A stretch of DNA of 64,000 nt from Allobosea psychrotolerans. GTDB lineage: Bacteria > Pseudomonadota > Alphaproteobacteria > Rhizobiales > Beijerinckiaceae. Shown piece by piece: positions 52,701 through 61,669 of this stretch. The stretch lies in the NCBI RefSeq assembly GCF_002917105.1, contig NZ_PQFZ01000001.1, positions 558,001 to 622,000 of the forward strand, read 5' to 3'. The position numbers and the translations under genes are program-made. The notes under the pieces are model-generated. The model saw only the letters and a program-made list of their open reading frames with translations. It searched no databases and was not told the origin of the DNA. Numbering within the stretch: the first letter of the stretch is position 1; every line of letters starts with the position of its first letter.

Positions 52701-55062
52701 GTTCAATGCCGACGGCTATACGCTCAATGGAGGCCAGCTCGGCATCGGGGTCGCCGGCGGGGGCACGATCAATGTCAACGGCGCCGGTCTGACGGCAACC
52801 ATCAATTCGGCGATCGTCGATGGCGCAGGGACGAGCCTGATCAAGGTCGGCGCCGGCACGCTCAATCTCGGCGGCGTCAACACCTATACCGGCGGCACGA
52901 CGGTCTCCGACGGCACGCTCGGCCTGCTCGCCGGCGGCGTCCTGGCCTCGAATGTGACGGTGGCCGCGGCCGGCGCGTTCAACAATGCCGGCACGGTCAA
53001 CGCCGCGGTGATCAATAGCGGCACGACGAACAACAGCGGCCTCATCGCGGGGAGCGCGACCAATACCGGCACGCTGACGACGACCGGCACGATCCAGAGC
53101 GGCGTCACCAATAGCGGCACGGTCAATGCGGCCGGCACGATCAATGGCGCCATCGCCAACAATGCCGGAACCTTCACGGTGAGCGGTGTGCTTGCCGGCA
53201 ATGGCGGCTTCAGCAATGCCGGTGGCGCCATCCTTGCCGTGAACGGCGGCAATTTCACGGGGCTCGCCAGCCTCGTCAACGCCGGCTCGATCACGATCGG
53301 CGCCGGCAGGACGCTGTCGGCAGGCACGATCACCAACAATGCCGGCACGATCACGCTTGATGCCGGTGCGATCCTGCAAGGCACGGCCAATACGCTGAAC
53401 AACGCCGCGACGATCAATGTCGGCACGAACGGCGCGCTCCTCGATGCGGGAGCGATCAACAATCTCGCCAGCGGCGTGATCAACTTCAACGGACCCGGCG
53501 GGACGGCGACGCTGAGCAGCGGCCTGCAGGTCAACAATGCCGGCGCGATCAACCTCATCGGCGGCAATCTCAACGTCATCGGCCCTCTCAGCAATACCGG
53601 CCAGGTGACCATCGCGGCCAATCTCGCAGCCAATCTCGCCTCGCTCTCGAATGCGGGCAGCGTCAGCCTCGGCCAGGGCGCGAGGCTGACGACCTCCGGC
53701 AACCTCGCCAACACCGGCATGATCGACCTGCGCAACGGCGCCACCAACAACCTCGTCACGGTCGGCGGCGGCTGGTCCGGCAATGGCCGTGTCGGGCTCG
53801 ATCTCGACATCGTCAACGCGGCGGCCGACCGGATCAGCGTCGGCGGAGCGTCCTCAGGCCTGACGACGGTCGATTTCGCACAGCTGACCTCGACATCCGC
53901 GGTGCTCAATCGCGACGTCCTGGTGGTCAACGGTGCAGCCGGCGCCCAGTTTGTCGCCGCCAATGCGCTGACTCCGACCGGGCCGAGCCCGTTCCCGAAC
54001 GGTGCCGGCCAGCTCATCACCAATAACGGCCTTGTGCAGTACTGGTTCGGCGAGGCCACGCCTGGCTCGGGCAATTATGTCGTGCGGCCGGATCTCAACG
54101 TCGTTGCGGCCACGGGCTTCGTTGCCTCCGTGTCGAGCGCCTTGGCCTCGATCAACGCCTTCAGCGAGCCGGCCTCGGCGTTCATCAGCGGCCCGTCCGA
54201 CCCGCAGCCGAACACCTTCTCGCTCGGCACCTGGGGGCGTGCGCGCGGCGGGCATTTCGACATCACTTCGAACAGCACCGTCGGCAGCCTCGGCGGAGTG
54301 TCGCGTTCATTCCGGAGCGTCAACGAGGCTGGCTTCAGTGGTTTCCAGCTCGGCATCGACGCTGGCCTCTACAACATCAACGGCACCGGCTGGACCGCCA
54401 ATCTCGGCATCCATGGCGGCAAGGTCGACGCCAAGGTCACGACACCCGATACGCGCCTAGAGGTCGAGCAGCCCTTCTATGGCCTCTATGGCGCGGTCCG
54501 GAGCGGCTCGGGCTTCGCCTTCGACGTCTTGGTGCGGCGGGACAATTTCGACCTCAAGCTGAATTCCGCTTCGGCCGGTATCACCAATGCGAAGTTCAAG
54601 GCGGATGGCTGGAGCGGCCTGGCCTCGATGAGCCAGCGCTTCAACATCACCGACAGCATCTATATCGACCCCTCCATCGCGCTGCTCTATTCGCGCGCCG
54701 AGGTCGACTCGCTGCGGACGCTGCAGGCCAATGTCAGCTGGCAGCCGATCGAGAGCGTCACCGGCCGCTTCGGCGTGCAGCTCGGCACCTTTATCCAACC
54801 GACCGAGACGATCGTGCTCGCGCCCTATATCGCGGCCAGCGTCTGGCGCGAATTCGCCGGCAAGAGCAAGGCGTCGGGCGAGATCGGCGGCCTGAGCTTC
54901 CCGACGACCACGGACCGGGTCGGGACCTATGGACAGTTCAGTGCGGGTCTCGCCGTCTCCTCGACGACGCCCGGCCTGTCGGGCTTCGTGCGCGCCGATT
55001 TGCGCTTCGGTGAGCGGATCGAGGGTTATGCCTTCAATGGCGGGCTGCGCTACCAGTTCTGA
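49795..55062 (+). CDS. autotransporter adhesin-like protein (type Va)
   Basis: A 1755-aa surface protein. N-terminal long signal (about 1-55, LAATTALTTGVIVGLMLFQPDVAQA), then a large beta-helix passenger (about 60-1460) built of Gly/Thr/Asn-rich repeats, several with the autotransporter-associated repeat pattern GTGTLTLGDAGG...NYTGLTTISQG, GTLILTGANTYGGTTAINAG and GTLILSGANSYTGTTTVSGG. The C-terminal beta-barrel domain (about 1475-1755, SLGTWGRARGGHFDIT...) ends in RYQF, with the terminal Phe of outer-membrane proteins. GAGGT precedes the ATG. The protein is probably exported to the cell surface; its ligand is unknown. Confidence 0.92.
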   Translation: MLKTADVLDAHRLSAPMPTGTASEGLRRLAATTALTTGVIVGLMLFQPDVAQAQQVWAGPGNDWNTATNWSAPADVPDTAGETAVFQGAIAPAALAISASTSVGGITYDAGAQGYTITVGNTLSMAGSVTNNSGVTQNFVISPSQGLVFGGAADAGTNVVYTTAGNGGISFQGTGSAAAASFVLGAAGNIFIQTASAVSLGELSGGSSSRVLATLVGATLTIGALNTSTTFAGSIQEGGGVGLTVTKTGTGTLTLGDAGGASNYTGLTTISQGVLNIQAATALGTAAAGTVVASGAALELQGGITIASEALTLNGTGVAGGGALRNVSGTNTYGGAITLGSNASIVSAANGLALTGGVALGANTLTFGGGAINVTTAGITGAGAVVVGSGLVLIDAAGAYVGGTTIATGATAATSVAGGFGTGTITLAGGTLGSNAVAVTIANAISLSASSFVSVQASQALTLTGGIALGANTLSFSGPGQTTVSTTAITGAGGLTNSGTGTLILTGANTYGGTTAINAGVVNIQNATALGTTAGGTTVAAGAALQIQGNIAVGAESLSLNGTGVASDGALRNISGANSFAGSVTLAGASRINSDAGTLTLSGGVAGAFGLTVGGAGDTTISGAIGTGAGALTKDGAGTLILSGANSYTGTTTVSGGTLTLQGGAAIADSGAVNIDTAGATLNVAAAETIGSLSGVAGSLATLGATLTVSDNSSTIFAGAASGAGGLTKTGTGLFTLSGANTYNGATTINGGELRVNGSLGATAVAVNNTGTLSGIGTIGGAVTVNAGGTLSAGQSPGTLTVGSLTLNAGSNSVFELNSPGTVGGVTNDLVISNGPVQLGGTLTATAASAGFYRLISVVGGGAITGNYATVNVAGFTGQVYTNAPGAAEQVNLAVLGAGQIMQFWDGADTLGNGTVDGGAGTWNGTDTSWTGMPGQAGVNASWRSSVGVFQGTAGVVTVAGTQAFDTLQFNADGYTLNGGQLGIGVAGGGTINVNGAGLTATINSAIVDGAGTSLIKVGAGTLNLGGVNTYTGGTTVSDGTLGLLAGGVLASNVTVAAAGAFNNAGTVNAAVINSGTTNNSGLIAGSATNTGTLTTTGTIQSGVTNSGTVNAAGTINGAIANNAGTFTVSGVLAGNGGFSNAGGAILAVNGGNFTGLASLVNAGSITIGAGRTLSAGTITNNAGTITLDAGAILQGTANTLNNAATINVGTNGALLDAGAINNLASGVINFNGPGGTATLSSGLQVNNAGAINLIGGNLNVIGPLSNTGQVTIAANLAANLASLSNAGSVSLGQGARLTTSGNLANTGMIDLRNGATNNLVTVGGGWSGNGRVGLDLDIVNAAADRISVGGASSGLTTVDFAQLTSTSAVLNRDVLVVNGAAGAQFVAANALTPTGPSPFPNGAGQLITNNGLVQYWFGEATPGSGNYVVRPDLNVVAATGFVASVSSALASINAFSEPASAFISGPSDPQPNTFSLGTWGRARGGHFDITSNSTVGSLGGVSRSFRSVNEAGFSGFQLGIDAGLYNINGTGWTANLGIHGGKVDAKVTTPDTRLEVEQPFYGLYGAVRSGSGFAFDVLVRRDNFDLKLNSASAGITNAKFKADGWSGLASMSQRFNITDSIYIDPSIALLYSRAEVDSLRTLQANVSWQPIESVTGRFGVQLGTFIQPTETIVLAPYIAASVWREFAGKSKASGEIGGLSFPTTTDRVGTYGQFSAGLAVSSTTPGLSGFVRADLRFGERIEGYAFNGGLRYQF

Positions 55063-55178
55063 GCGCTTCCAGATCCACTTCAGGATGACGGCCGCGCTCA
55101 AGCGCGGCCGTCTGCTTTTCACCCGCATTGCGAACCTTCGGCCGGATCGGGCGTTTGCCTGGGGATGGAGGAGCGCGC

Positions 55179-55538
55179 ATGACCCATTCGTTTTCGCAAC
55201 AGCTGAAGCCATCTCCGATCCGGTCGGACCGTTCAATGGCTCCAGGTCTTTCCTTCAACGCGTTTTCTTCACGCGAACCGGTCTCCACTTCGCCTGGAAA
55301 CGCTCTGGCCGATCCGGGCGGCACGCCGGCGGCGCCGAATCCGCCGCTCGAGGCGCCGCCCTTGATGCCGACCGAGATTCCACCGGCCCCCCCGGTCGAA
55401 TCGCCGCCGGACGAGGCGCCGGCCGGCATCCCGACCGAGCCGCCTCCGGAATTGCCGCCGAACGGACCGCCCGAGGGACCGCCGGCGACACCGATCGACC
55501 TGCCGCCCGGCCGCGATCCACGCCAGCCGCAGGAATAG
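55179..55538 (+). CDS. small proline-rich protein containing a dispersed repeat
   Basis: A 119-aa frame starting MTHSFSQQLKPSPIRSD, with a strong GGAGGAG ribosome site just before ATG 55179. Residues about 27-43 (NAFSSREPVSTSPGNAL) are encoded by a copy of the dispersed repeat, and residues 44-119 are a Pro/Glu/Ala-rich tail (PPLEAPPLMPTEIPPAPPVE). No signal peptide or domain is evident. The frame may be genuine or may have been assembled from repeat DNA. Confidence 0.45.
   Translation: MTHSFSQQLKPSPIRSDRSMAPGLSFNAFSSREPVSTSPGNALADPGGTPAAPNPPLEAPPLMPTEIPPAPPVESPPDEAPAGIPTEPPPELPPNGPPEGPPATPIDLPPGRDPRQPQE
55259..55306. repeat. dispersed repeat inside a coding frame
   Basis: This 48-bp stretch (core TTCACGCGAACCGGTCTCC) is the reverse complement of the repeat at 19954-20005, differing by a few substitutions, and here lies inside a coding frame. 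Elsewhere in the window members are intergenic. Confidence 0.7.
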
Positions 55539-55550
55539 CGGCCCGGTCCC

Positions 55551-56939
55551 TCAGACCGGAGGCGCCTCGCCACTGCCGATATCCCAATAGAGCCCAGCCA
55601 TGAGCGTCAGCCCCTCGCGGGCGATCGTGACAGGCAGATGCTCGTCCGGCGCATGCTGCGAGCAGCCGGGGTAGGAATGCGGCACCCAGATCGTGCGCAG
55701 GCCAAGCACATCCGCGAAGATGTCGTTGGGCAGAGAGCCGCCGAGATTGGGCAAGAGCGCCGGCTTCTTGTTGGTGCTCCTGGCAATCGAAGCGAGGGTG
55801 AAATCCACCCAGGGGTCTTCCGGGTCGAGCCGGGTCGCGCCGAAGATCGCCTCGCGCGACAGCGAGACTTCGACCATCGGGAAGCCGTGGCGCTGCAGAT
55901 GCCGGCGCAGGGCCGGCACGATGTCGTCCTGGTCGATGCCGACGACGAAGCGCAATTGGCAGCGCGCCCAGGCGCTGGGCGGCACGGCGTTGACCGGCGT
56001 CTCCGGCACGCCGGACTTCATTGCGAGCACGTCGAAGGAGCACCAGCCGAAGACCTGCTCGGCTGGGGTCAGGCCGGGCTCGCCCCAGGCGGGGTCGATC
56101 GTCGGGCCGTCCGGGCCGCCATCGATCTCGCAACCGACCAGCGCCTTGCTGACGGCTGCCGGCAGTTCCTTGGGCACCCATTCATGGATGCGGATCTGGC
56201 CGCTGGGGGAGGTGATCGAGGCGATGGCGTGGGCAAGCTGGATCGCCGGGTCGGAGAGGATGCCGCCCCAATTGCCGGAATGATGGCCGCCCTCGCGGGC
56301 GACGATCGAGAGATCGAAGGTGACGCCGCCGCGTGCGCCGAGAAAAACCGTCGGCCGCTCGGCATTGAGGCGCGGCCCGTCGGAGGCGATCAGCACATCG
56401 GCCTTGAACAGCTCCTTCTGCTCGGCGCAGAGCTCGCGCAGGCCGGGAGAGCCCGATTCCTCGCCCATCTCGATCAGGTATTTGACGTTGAAGCCAAGCT
56501 TGCCGCGGGTTTCGAGAACGGCACGCAAGGCGTTGATATTGATGACGTGCTGGCCCTTGTTGTCGACAACGCCGCGGCCATACCAGCGCCCGTCCTTCTC
56601 GACGAGCCGCCAGGGCGAGAGCCCTTCGCTCCATTGCGCATCGAGCCCGCGGATGACGTCGCCATGGCCGTAGCCGAGGATCGTCGGCAGGGCCGGGTCC
56701 TCGATGCGGGTGGCGAGCAGGAAGGGTCCGCGCGACAGCGGGTGGGTCAGCGTCTGGCAGGTGAAGCCAAGCCCCTCCAGCAGCGGGCGCATCTCGGTTT
56801 CGAGATACTCCGCGAGGACTGGAGCGCGGTCGGGGTTCTGGCTCTCGGTCGGCATGGCGACCAGGCGGGCGAGGTCGCTCTTGAAGCTGCCGGAGTCGAA
56901 ATAGTCTTGCGCATGCGCGATGGCCTGGGCGCGGGTCAT
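55551..56939 (-). CDS. M20 family metallopeptidase
   Basis: A 462-aa dizinc peptidase/amidohydrolase. Metal and catalytic landmarks are LGYGHGDVIRGL (H-x-D), GVVDNKGQHV (bridging Asp), EMGEESGSPGL (catalytic Glu-Glu), and HSYPGCSQHAPDEHLP near the end (final His). Met 56939 is chosen; a longer in-frame extension overlaps the downstream transporter gene. It follows two ABC permease genes, so it may act on the imported peptides or peptide-like compounds. Confidence 0.9.
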   Translation of the reverse strand: MTRAQAIAHAQDYFDSGSFKSDLARLVAMPTESQNPDRAPVLAEYLETEMRPLLEGLGFTCQTLTHPLSRGPFLLATRIEDPALPTILGYGHGDVIRGLDAQWSEGLSPWRLVEKDGRWYGRGVVDNKGQHVININALRAVLETRGKLGFNVKYLIEMGEESGSPGLRELCAEQKELFKADVLIASDGPRLNAERPTVFLGARGGVTFDLSIVAREGGHHSGNWGGILSDPAIQLAHAIASITSPSGQIRIHEWVPKELPAAVSKALVGCEIDGGPDGPTIDPAWGEPGLTPAEQVFGWCSFDVLAMKSGVPETPVNAVPPSAWARCQLRFVVGIDQDDIVPALRRHLQRHGFPMVEVSLSREAIFGATRLDPEDPWVDFTLASIARSTNKKPALLPNLGGSLPNDIFADVLGLRTIWVPHSYPGCSQHAPDEHLPVTIAREGLTLMAGLYWDIGSGEAPPV

Positions 56940-56977
56940 GGATGGTCTCCGTTCAGCGGCAGAAAGGGTCGATGGAA

Positions 56978-57874
56978 TCAAACGTTGCGGGGTGGCGAAA
57001 GCGCGTCGCGCAGGCCGTCTCCGGCGAGGTTGATCGCGAAGATCAACAACGCCAGCGCCGAGCCCGGCAAGGCGATAAGCCAGAAGCCGAAGAACATGTA
57101 GGCCTTCGCCTCGGAGATCATCAGGCCCCAGGAGGGCAGTGGCGGCTGCACGCCGAGGCCGAGGAAAGAGAGAGCGGCTTCCAGCAGGATCGCGCTCGCG
57201 GCCTCCAGGGTCGCGACCACGATGAGATGCGGCATGACGTTGGGCAGCACCTCCTTCAGGATGATGCGCAGCGTCGATGCGCCCGAGGCCTGGGCTGCCG
57301 CGATATAGTCGAGCGAGCGCACCTGCTGCGTCGCGCTGCGCATCACCACGGCGAAGCGATCCCATTTCAGCAGGCCGAGCACGAGGATTACGACCCAGAG
57401 CGAAGAGCCGATGATGGCGACGACCGCGAGCGCCACCAGGATCACCGGCATGGCGAGCCGCGTCGTCACCATGAAGGTGACGGCAAGGTCGATGCGGCCG
57501 CCGAAATAGCCGGCGAGCAGGCCCATGGTCGCGCCGATCAACCCCGACAGGATCACCACGCTGATGCCGATCAGCAGCGAGATGCGGGCGCCATAGAGCA
57601 GGCGCGAGAGATAGTCGCGGCCGAGCGGGTCGGTGCCGAGCGGATGGGCCCAGTTACCCTTGTCGTACCAGAAGGGCGGGATGTTGCGGGCCGTCAGGTT
57701 CTGGACATAGGGGTCGTGCGGGGCGAGCAAGGGAGCAAGCACGGCGATGGCGATGAAGCAGGCCAGCAGGCCGAGCCCGATCATCAGCGTCGTCTGCGAG
57801 AGCATGCGTCGCAGCAGGGTCTTGCCCTGGGGCAGGGCTGCAGGCCGCGGCAGGGTGAGGGGGGCGTCGCTCAT
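56978..57874 (-). CDS. ABC transporter permease (DppC-like)
   Basis: A 298-aa permease of the dipeptide/oligopeptide/nickel family with N-terminal OppC-type segment, SQTTLMIGLGLLACFIAIAVLAPLLAPHDPYVQNL (first TM helix), DPLGRDYLSRLLYGARISLLIG, and the EAA loop RSLDYIAAAQASGASTLRIILKEVLPNVMPHLIV. It pairs with DppB upstream. No ATPase gene is adjacent. Confidence 0.9.
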   Translation of the reverse strand: MSDAPLTLPRPAALPQGKTLLRRMLSQTTLMIGLGLLACFIAIAVLAPLLAPHDPYVQNLTARNIPPFWYDKGNWAHPLGTDPLGRDYLSRLLYGARISLLIGISVVILSGLIGATMGLLAGYFGGRIDLAVTFMVTTRLAMPVILVALAVVAIIGSSLWVVILVLGLLKWDRFAVVMRSATQQVRSLDYIAAAQASGASTLRIILKEVLPNVMPHLIVVATLEAASAILLEAALSFLGLGVQPPLPSWGLMISEAKAYMFFGFWLIALPGSALALLIFAINLAGDGLRDALSPPRNV

Positions 57875-57892
57875 CTTGGAATATCCTGCATC

Positions 57893-58810
57893 TCAGGACA
57901 CCCTGATGCGCGGATCGAGCCAGGCATTGGCGATGTCGGCTGCGAGCGTCAGCAGGACGTAGACAGCCGAGAGCAGCATCACGACCATCTGCATGACCGG
58001 GAAATCCTTATAGGTGATGCTCTGATAGGCGAGATAACCCAGCCCATCGAGCGCGAAGATCGTCTCGATCACCACCGAGCCGCCGAGCAGGAAGCCGAGC
58101 TGCACGGCGGCCAGCGCCACGACCGGCACGAGGGCGTTGCGCAGCGCATGGGTGAAGACGACCTTGCGCGGCGCGACGCCTTTGGCCCGGGCGGTGCGGA
58201 TATAGTCGGCCGAGAGCACCTCGATCATGCCGGCGCGGATCAGCCGCATGAAGGCGGGTGCCGCATAGTAGCCGAGCGCGATCGTCGGCATGACGTAATG
58301 CTGCCAGCTCTGCGAGCCGGAGACCGGGAGCCAGCGCAGCGTAATCGAGAACAGCATCACAAGGCACAAGGCGAAGAAGAAATTCGGCAGGGCCTGGCCG
58401 ACGACGGCAATGGCGAGCGCCAGCCGGTCGATCCAGCTATTGGCGTAGACAGCCGCCAGCACGCCGAGTGGGATCGAGATTGCGAGTGCGAAGACGAGCG
58501 AGCTCAGGCCGAGGATCAGCGTGGCCGGGAGCTTGGAGAAGACGAGAGCCGCGACATCGGTCTTGAAATAGATCGAGGTGCCGAAATCGCCCTGCAGCGT
58601 CCGCCAGAGCCAGTCGAGATATTGAATGATGATGGGGCGGTTGAGGCCATAGGTCTCGCGGATCAGGTCGATATCGGCCTGCTGCGCGCCTTCGCCGGCG
58701 ATCGCGACCGCGACATCGCCGGAGAGGCGCAGCAGGATGAAGGCCAGCGCCGACACCGTCAGCGCGACGAGAACCGCAAGGCCGAGGCGTTTGAGGATGA
58801 AGCCTAGCAA
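57893..58810 (-). CDS. ABC transporter permease (DppB-like)
   Basis: A 305-aa permease starting at a TTG codon at 58810 (LGFILKRLGLAVLVALTVSALAFIL), with GAAGGGA upstream at about 8 nt; the longer frame begins with another TTG at 58849 and adds 13 hydrophilic residues. Motifs FILLRLSGDVAVAIAG, VEVLSADYIRTARAKGVAPRKVVFTHALRNALVPVV (EAA loop) and QSITYKDFPVMQ are DppB-like. Membrane protein with about six helices. Confidence 0.88.
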   Translation of the reverse strand: MLGFILKRLGLAVLVALTVSALAFILLRLSGDVAVAIAGEGAQQADIDLIRETYGLNRPIIIQYLDWLWRTLQGDFGTSIYFKTDVAALVFSKLPATLILGLSSLVFALAISIPLGVLAAVYANSWIDRLALAIAVVGQALPNFFFALCLVMLFSITLRWLPVSGSQSWQHYVMPTIALGYYAAPAFMRLIRAGMIEVLSADYIRTARAKGVAPRKVVFTHALRNALVPVVALAAVQLGFLLGGSVVIETIFALDGLGYLAYQSITYKDFPVMQMVVMLLSAVYVLLTLAADIANAWLDPRIRVS

Positions 58811-58866
58811 GGGGCAGGTCCCTTCGCTTTGAGAATCGTCGGCATGCAAACTCCTTCCGACGCGAG

Positions 58867-58996
58867 GCCGTCATTGCGAGAAGCGCAGCGACGAAGCAAT
58901 CCAGGGGCCGTGGCGCGACTTTCCGGACTGCTTCGCGGAGCCTGTACTCGGGCTTGCCGAAGGCAAGACCCGGGTGCCCGCAATGACAGCGAGAGA
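58867..58996. repeat. palindromic repeat inside the ABC operon
   Basis: GCCGTCATTGCGAG (58867-58880) faces CCGCAATGACAGCG (58979-58992); internal arms are CGAAGCAATCC and TGCTTCGCGG. This CGTCATTGCGAG...AAGCAATCCAGG sequence is a well-known style of repeat in alphaproteobacteria. Here it lies between the binding-protein gene and the permeases, a place where REP-like hairpins are known to stabilise upstream mRNA. Confidence 0.75.
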
Positions 58997-59015
58997 TTAG
59001 AGGCTGGACCCGAGC

Positions 59016-60542
59016 TTACTTCCAGCCCATCTCCCAGAAACGCACCATCTCGTCGGGATAGGCCTTGAACGCCAGGTCCTTGCTGGCGACGTAGTAGACC
59101 GGCAACGAGTAAAGCGGCACGGCATAGGCCTTGTCGGCGATGATCTTCAGCGCCTCCTTATAGGCCGCCTTGCGGATATCGGGCGCGACCGAGTTGTTGC
59201 CCTTGTTGAGCAGGTCGCGGACGGCTGCGTCCCTGGTGATGTCCTCGGTGCGGAAGGCGAAGTAGTTCGGCGTATTGGCCGAGACGTCGTTGACCGAGAA
59301 GGAACCCCAGGTCTGGTGCGTCAGGTTGGCCTTGTTGCTGCTGATGACCTCGCGCATTGCGGCATATTGCAGGAAGCGCAGATTGGTCTTGATCCCGACC
59401 TGCTGGAGATAGCCGATCAGCGCCTCGGTCTGGTTGCGCTCGCGATAGGCGACGATGTCGAGCGTCAGGTCCTTGACGCCGGCCTCGGCGAGCAGGGCCT
59501 TGGCCTTGGTGGGATCATAGGGGTAGCGCGCCGCGCCCTCGTCGGTGCAGCCGAACTGCGAGGGGAAGCAGATCGTGTTGAGGACGCGCGAGCCCTCGCC
59601 GACGATATTCTTGACCATGGCCTCACGGTCGATGGCGTGGTTGATCGCCTTGCGGACGCGCTCATCCTTCAGCGCCGGCGCGGGCGTGTTCTCCAGTGAG
59701 TTGATTTGCATGAAGACGATACGCATGGTCTCGCCCGAGACGACCTGCAGCGTCGGCACGGCCTTGAGCTGGTCGGCCTGGTCCTTGGGGACATGCATGA
59801 TCAGGTCGACGCCGCCCGACAGCGCCTCGGCCATCTGGGTCTGGCGATCGGGGATGAAGCGGATCTCGATCTTGCCGATCTTGCCGAGCTTCTTCGGTGA
59901 ATCCTTGAAATAGTCCTTGTTGGCCTCGAGCGTGATCGACTTGCCCGGGACGTAGTTGGTGACCTTGTAGGGACCCGAGCCGACCGGCTTCTCGTTCTGG
60001 CCTTTGGGGCCGACCTTCTCGTAATATTCGTTGGGATGGATCACGACCGGGCCGGCGAGATATTCGATCGCGGCCGGGAAGACCTCCTTGGTCGTGACGC
60101 GGACCTTGTATTTGTCGAGCTTCTCGGCTTTCCCGATCCAGTTGACGTTGCCCTGGGTGACGACCTTGTTCTCGGGCTTGGCGATGAAGTTCAGCGTGTA
60201 GACGACGTCGTCGGCGTCGAACTCCTCGCCATTGTGGAACTTGACGCCCTCGCGCAAATCGAACTCGATCGTCTTGTCGTCAATCTGCTTCCAGCTCTTG
60301 GCGAGCTGGCCCTTGTACTCGTTGGTGTCGGGGTCGCGGTAGATCAGGGTGTCCCAGACATTGGCGCCGATGATCACGCCGATGCGGACATTGTTGAAGA
60401 ACGGATCGACGTTCTCCGGCGCCTGATCATAGGCGAAGCGGACAGTGTTTGCGGCCTTTTGGGCGAGCGCCGGGCTGGACGCCGTCGCCACCAGCGTGGT
60501 CGAAGCCAGCATCAGCGCGCAAGCCTTGGCTATCAATGTCAT
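59016..60542 (-). CDS. ABC transporter substrate-binding protein (DppA-like)
   Basis: A 508-aa periplasmic binding protein from Met 60542. Signal peptide [28 protein letters not shown], then [31 protein letters not shown] and the solute-binding family 5 domain ([37 protein letters not shown]). It transports peptides or similar solutes into the periplasm-side permease pair; ligand unknown. It diverges from the LysR gene. The longer upstream frame is rejected because it lacks a signal. Confidence 0.9.
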   Translation of the reverse strand: MTLIAKACALMLASTTLVATASSPALAQKAANTVRFAYDQAPENVDPFFNNVRIGVIIGANVWDTLIYRDPDTNEYKGQLAKSWKQIDDKTIEFDLREGVKFHNGEEFDADDVVYTLNFIAKPENKVVTQGNVNWIGKAEKLDKYKVRVTTKEVFPAAIEYLAGPVVIHPNEYYEKVGPKGQNEKPVGSGPYKVTNYVPGKSITLEANKDYFKDSPKKLGKIGKIEIRFIPDRQTQMAEALSGGVDLIMHVPKDQADQLKAVPTLQVVSGETMRIVFMQINSLENTPAPALKDERVRKAINHAIDREAMVKNIVGEGSRVLNTICFPSQFGCTDEGAARYPYDPTKAKALLAEAGVKDLTLDIVAYRERNQTEALIGYLQQVGIKTNLRFLQYAAMREVISSNKANLTHQTWGSFSVNDVSANTPNYFAFRTEDITRDAAVRDLLNKGNNSVAPDIRKAAYKEALKIIADKAYAVPLYSLPVYYVASKDLAFKAYPDEMVRFWEMGWK

Positions 60543-60599
60543 TCTTCGGTCCCCTCGAAGCGGTTTGCGGCGTCGCGGCTTTACCGTCTCTGCCGTTCC

Positions 60600-60615
60600 T
60601 TTGTGCGGACGCAAA
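60600..60615. promoter_or_regulatory. candidate LysR-type operator
   Basis: TTTGTG-CGGA-CGCAAA is an imperfect palindrome containing a T-N11-A core, in the divergent spacer between the DppA-like gene and lysR, 58 bp from the former and 86 bp from the latter. It is the style LysR proteins bind, but one mismatch and no experimental support limit confidence. Confidence 0.35.
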
Positions 60616-60700
60616 TCTGCCCAAGGATTGCGCTTGCCGCCATAAGAATGAATCGAACGGATCGTTGCCGTTTGGGCATGGGACGGCTACAGGCGTTCCC

Positions 60701-61669
60701 ATGCAGACATCGGCCCTGCGATATTTCCTCGAGGTGGCCCGGACCGGTTCGGTCAGCGCGGCGGCCCAGCGCCTGCGCGTGGCGGCGTCTGCGGTCAGCC
60801 GGCAGGTCTCCAATCTCGAGAAGGAACTCGACGCGCTGCTGTTCGAGCGGCGCGCGCGCGGCATGATCCTGACCCAGGCCGGAGAGACACTGGCCGCCTA
60901 TGCGCAGCGCCTGGCGCTGGAGAGCGAGCAGGTCGTCAGCGAAATCCGCGAACTCAATAGCGCCGACAAGGGATTGATCCGGCTGGGCGTTACCGAGGGC
61001 CTGGCGATCAGCTTCATTCCCGAGATGATCCACGCCTTCCGCAAACGGCATGCCGAGGTCGCCTTCGACATCAAGGTGATGTCGCCGCTGGTGGTGACGG
61101 AGCAGGTGCGGCTCGGCGCGGTCGATATCGGCGCAACCTTCGTGCTGACCTCCGAGCGTGGCGTCACGAGCCATTGGCAGCGTGCCGTTCCGACCTATGC
61201 CTATGTCGCCTCAAACCATCCGCTGCTGGCTCGGGCCCCGGTCAGCATGGAGGAGATCTTCGCCTATCCGATCGCGATGCTCGATGGCGAGGCGACGGTG
61301 CGCAAGGTCATGGACATCCATTGCACGGCGCGGGGACTGACGCTGGATCCGGTGCTGACCTCGACCAATGTCACCAGCGTGCTGCATTTCTGCCGGCTCG
61401 GCGGGGCCGTAACCTTCGCCAGCAGCATCGCCTTCGGGGCTTCGGAACGCGACGGCTCGCTCGTCGCATTGCCATTGAAGGATGCCGAGATGCCCTCGCG
61501 CAGCCTGCAATTGCAGACCATGTCGGGCCGTGTGCTGCCGCGGCTGGTGACAAATTTCCTGGCGCTTCTGGTGCGGGAGTTGGAGAGCGTCGACAGGCTC
61601 GTGCCGGCGGTGGCGCGGGGCGCCGGGCTTGCGGCGCAAGCCGTGGACGTGGCAACGCAGACGGCATGA
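60701..61669 (+). CDS. LysR family transcriptional regulator
   Basis: A 322-aa regulator with the N-terminal winged helix ([58 protein letters not shown]) and a periplasmic-binding-type effector domain (about 90-300). The ATG at 60701 gives the canonical N-terminus; the frame extends upstream without sense. It is divergent from the ABC importer, so the importer is the likely target. The stop overlaps the helicase start by ATGA. Confidence 0.93.
   Translation: MQTSALRYFLEVARTGSVSAAAQRLRVAASAVSRQVSNLEKELDALLFERRARGMILTQAGETLAAYAQRLALESEQVVSEIRELNSADKGLIRLGVTEGLAISFIPEMIHAFRKRHAEVAFDIKVMSPLVVTEQVRLGAVDIGATFVLTSERGVTSHWQRAVPTYAYVASNHPLLARAPVSMEEIFAYPIAMLDGEATVRKVMDIHCTARGLTLDPVLTSTNVTSVLHFCRLGGAVTFASSIAFGASERDGSLVALPLKDAEMPSRSLQLQTMSGRVLPRLVTNFLALLVRELESVDRLVPAVARGAGLAAQAVDVATQTA

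Noticed and set aside
50965-53379. A very long (about 800-codon) minus-strand frame opposite the autotransporter, rich in Asp, Arg, Gly and Ala.
   Set aside because: It is the antisense of Gly/Thr/Asn-rich repeats in a high-GC gene, which keeps other frames open. It has no ribosome site or recognisable domain, and the sense strand has a complete autotransporter with signal and barrel.
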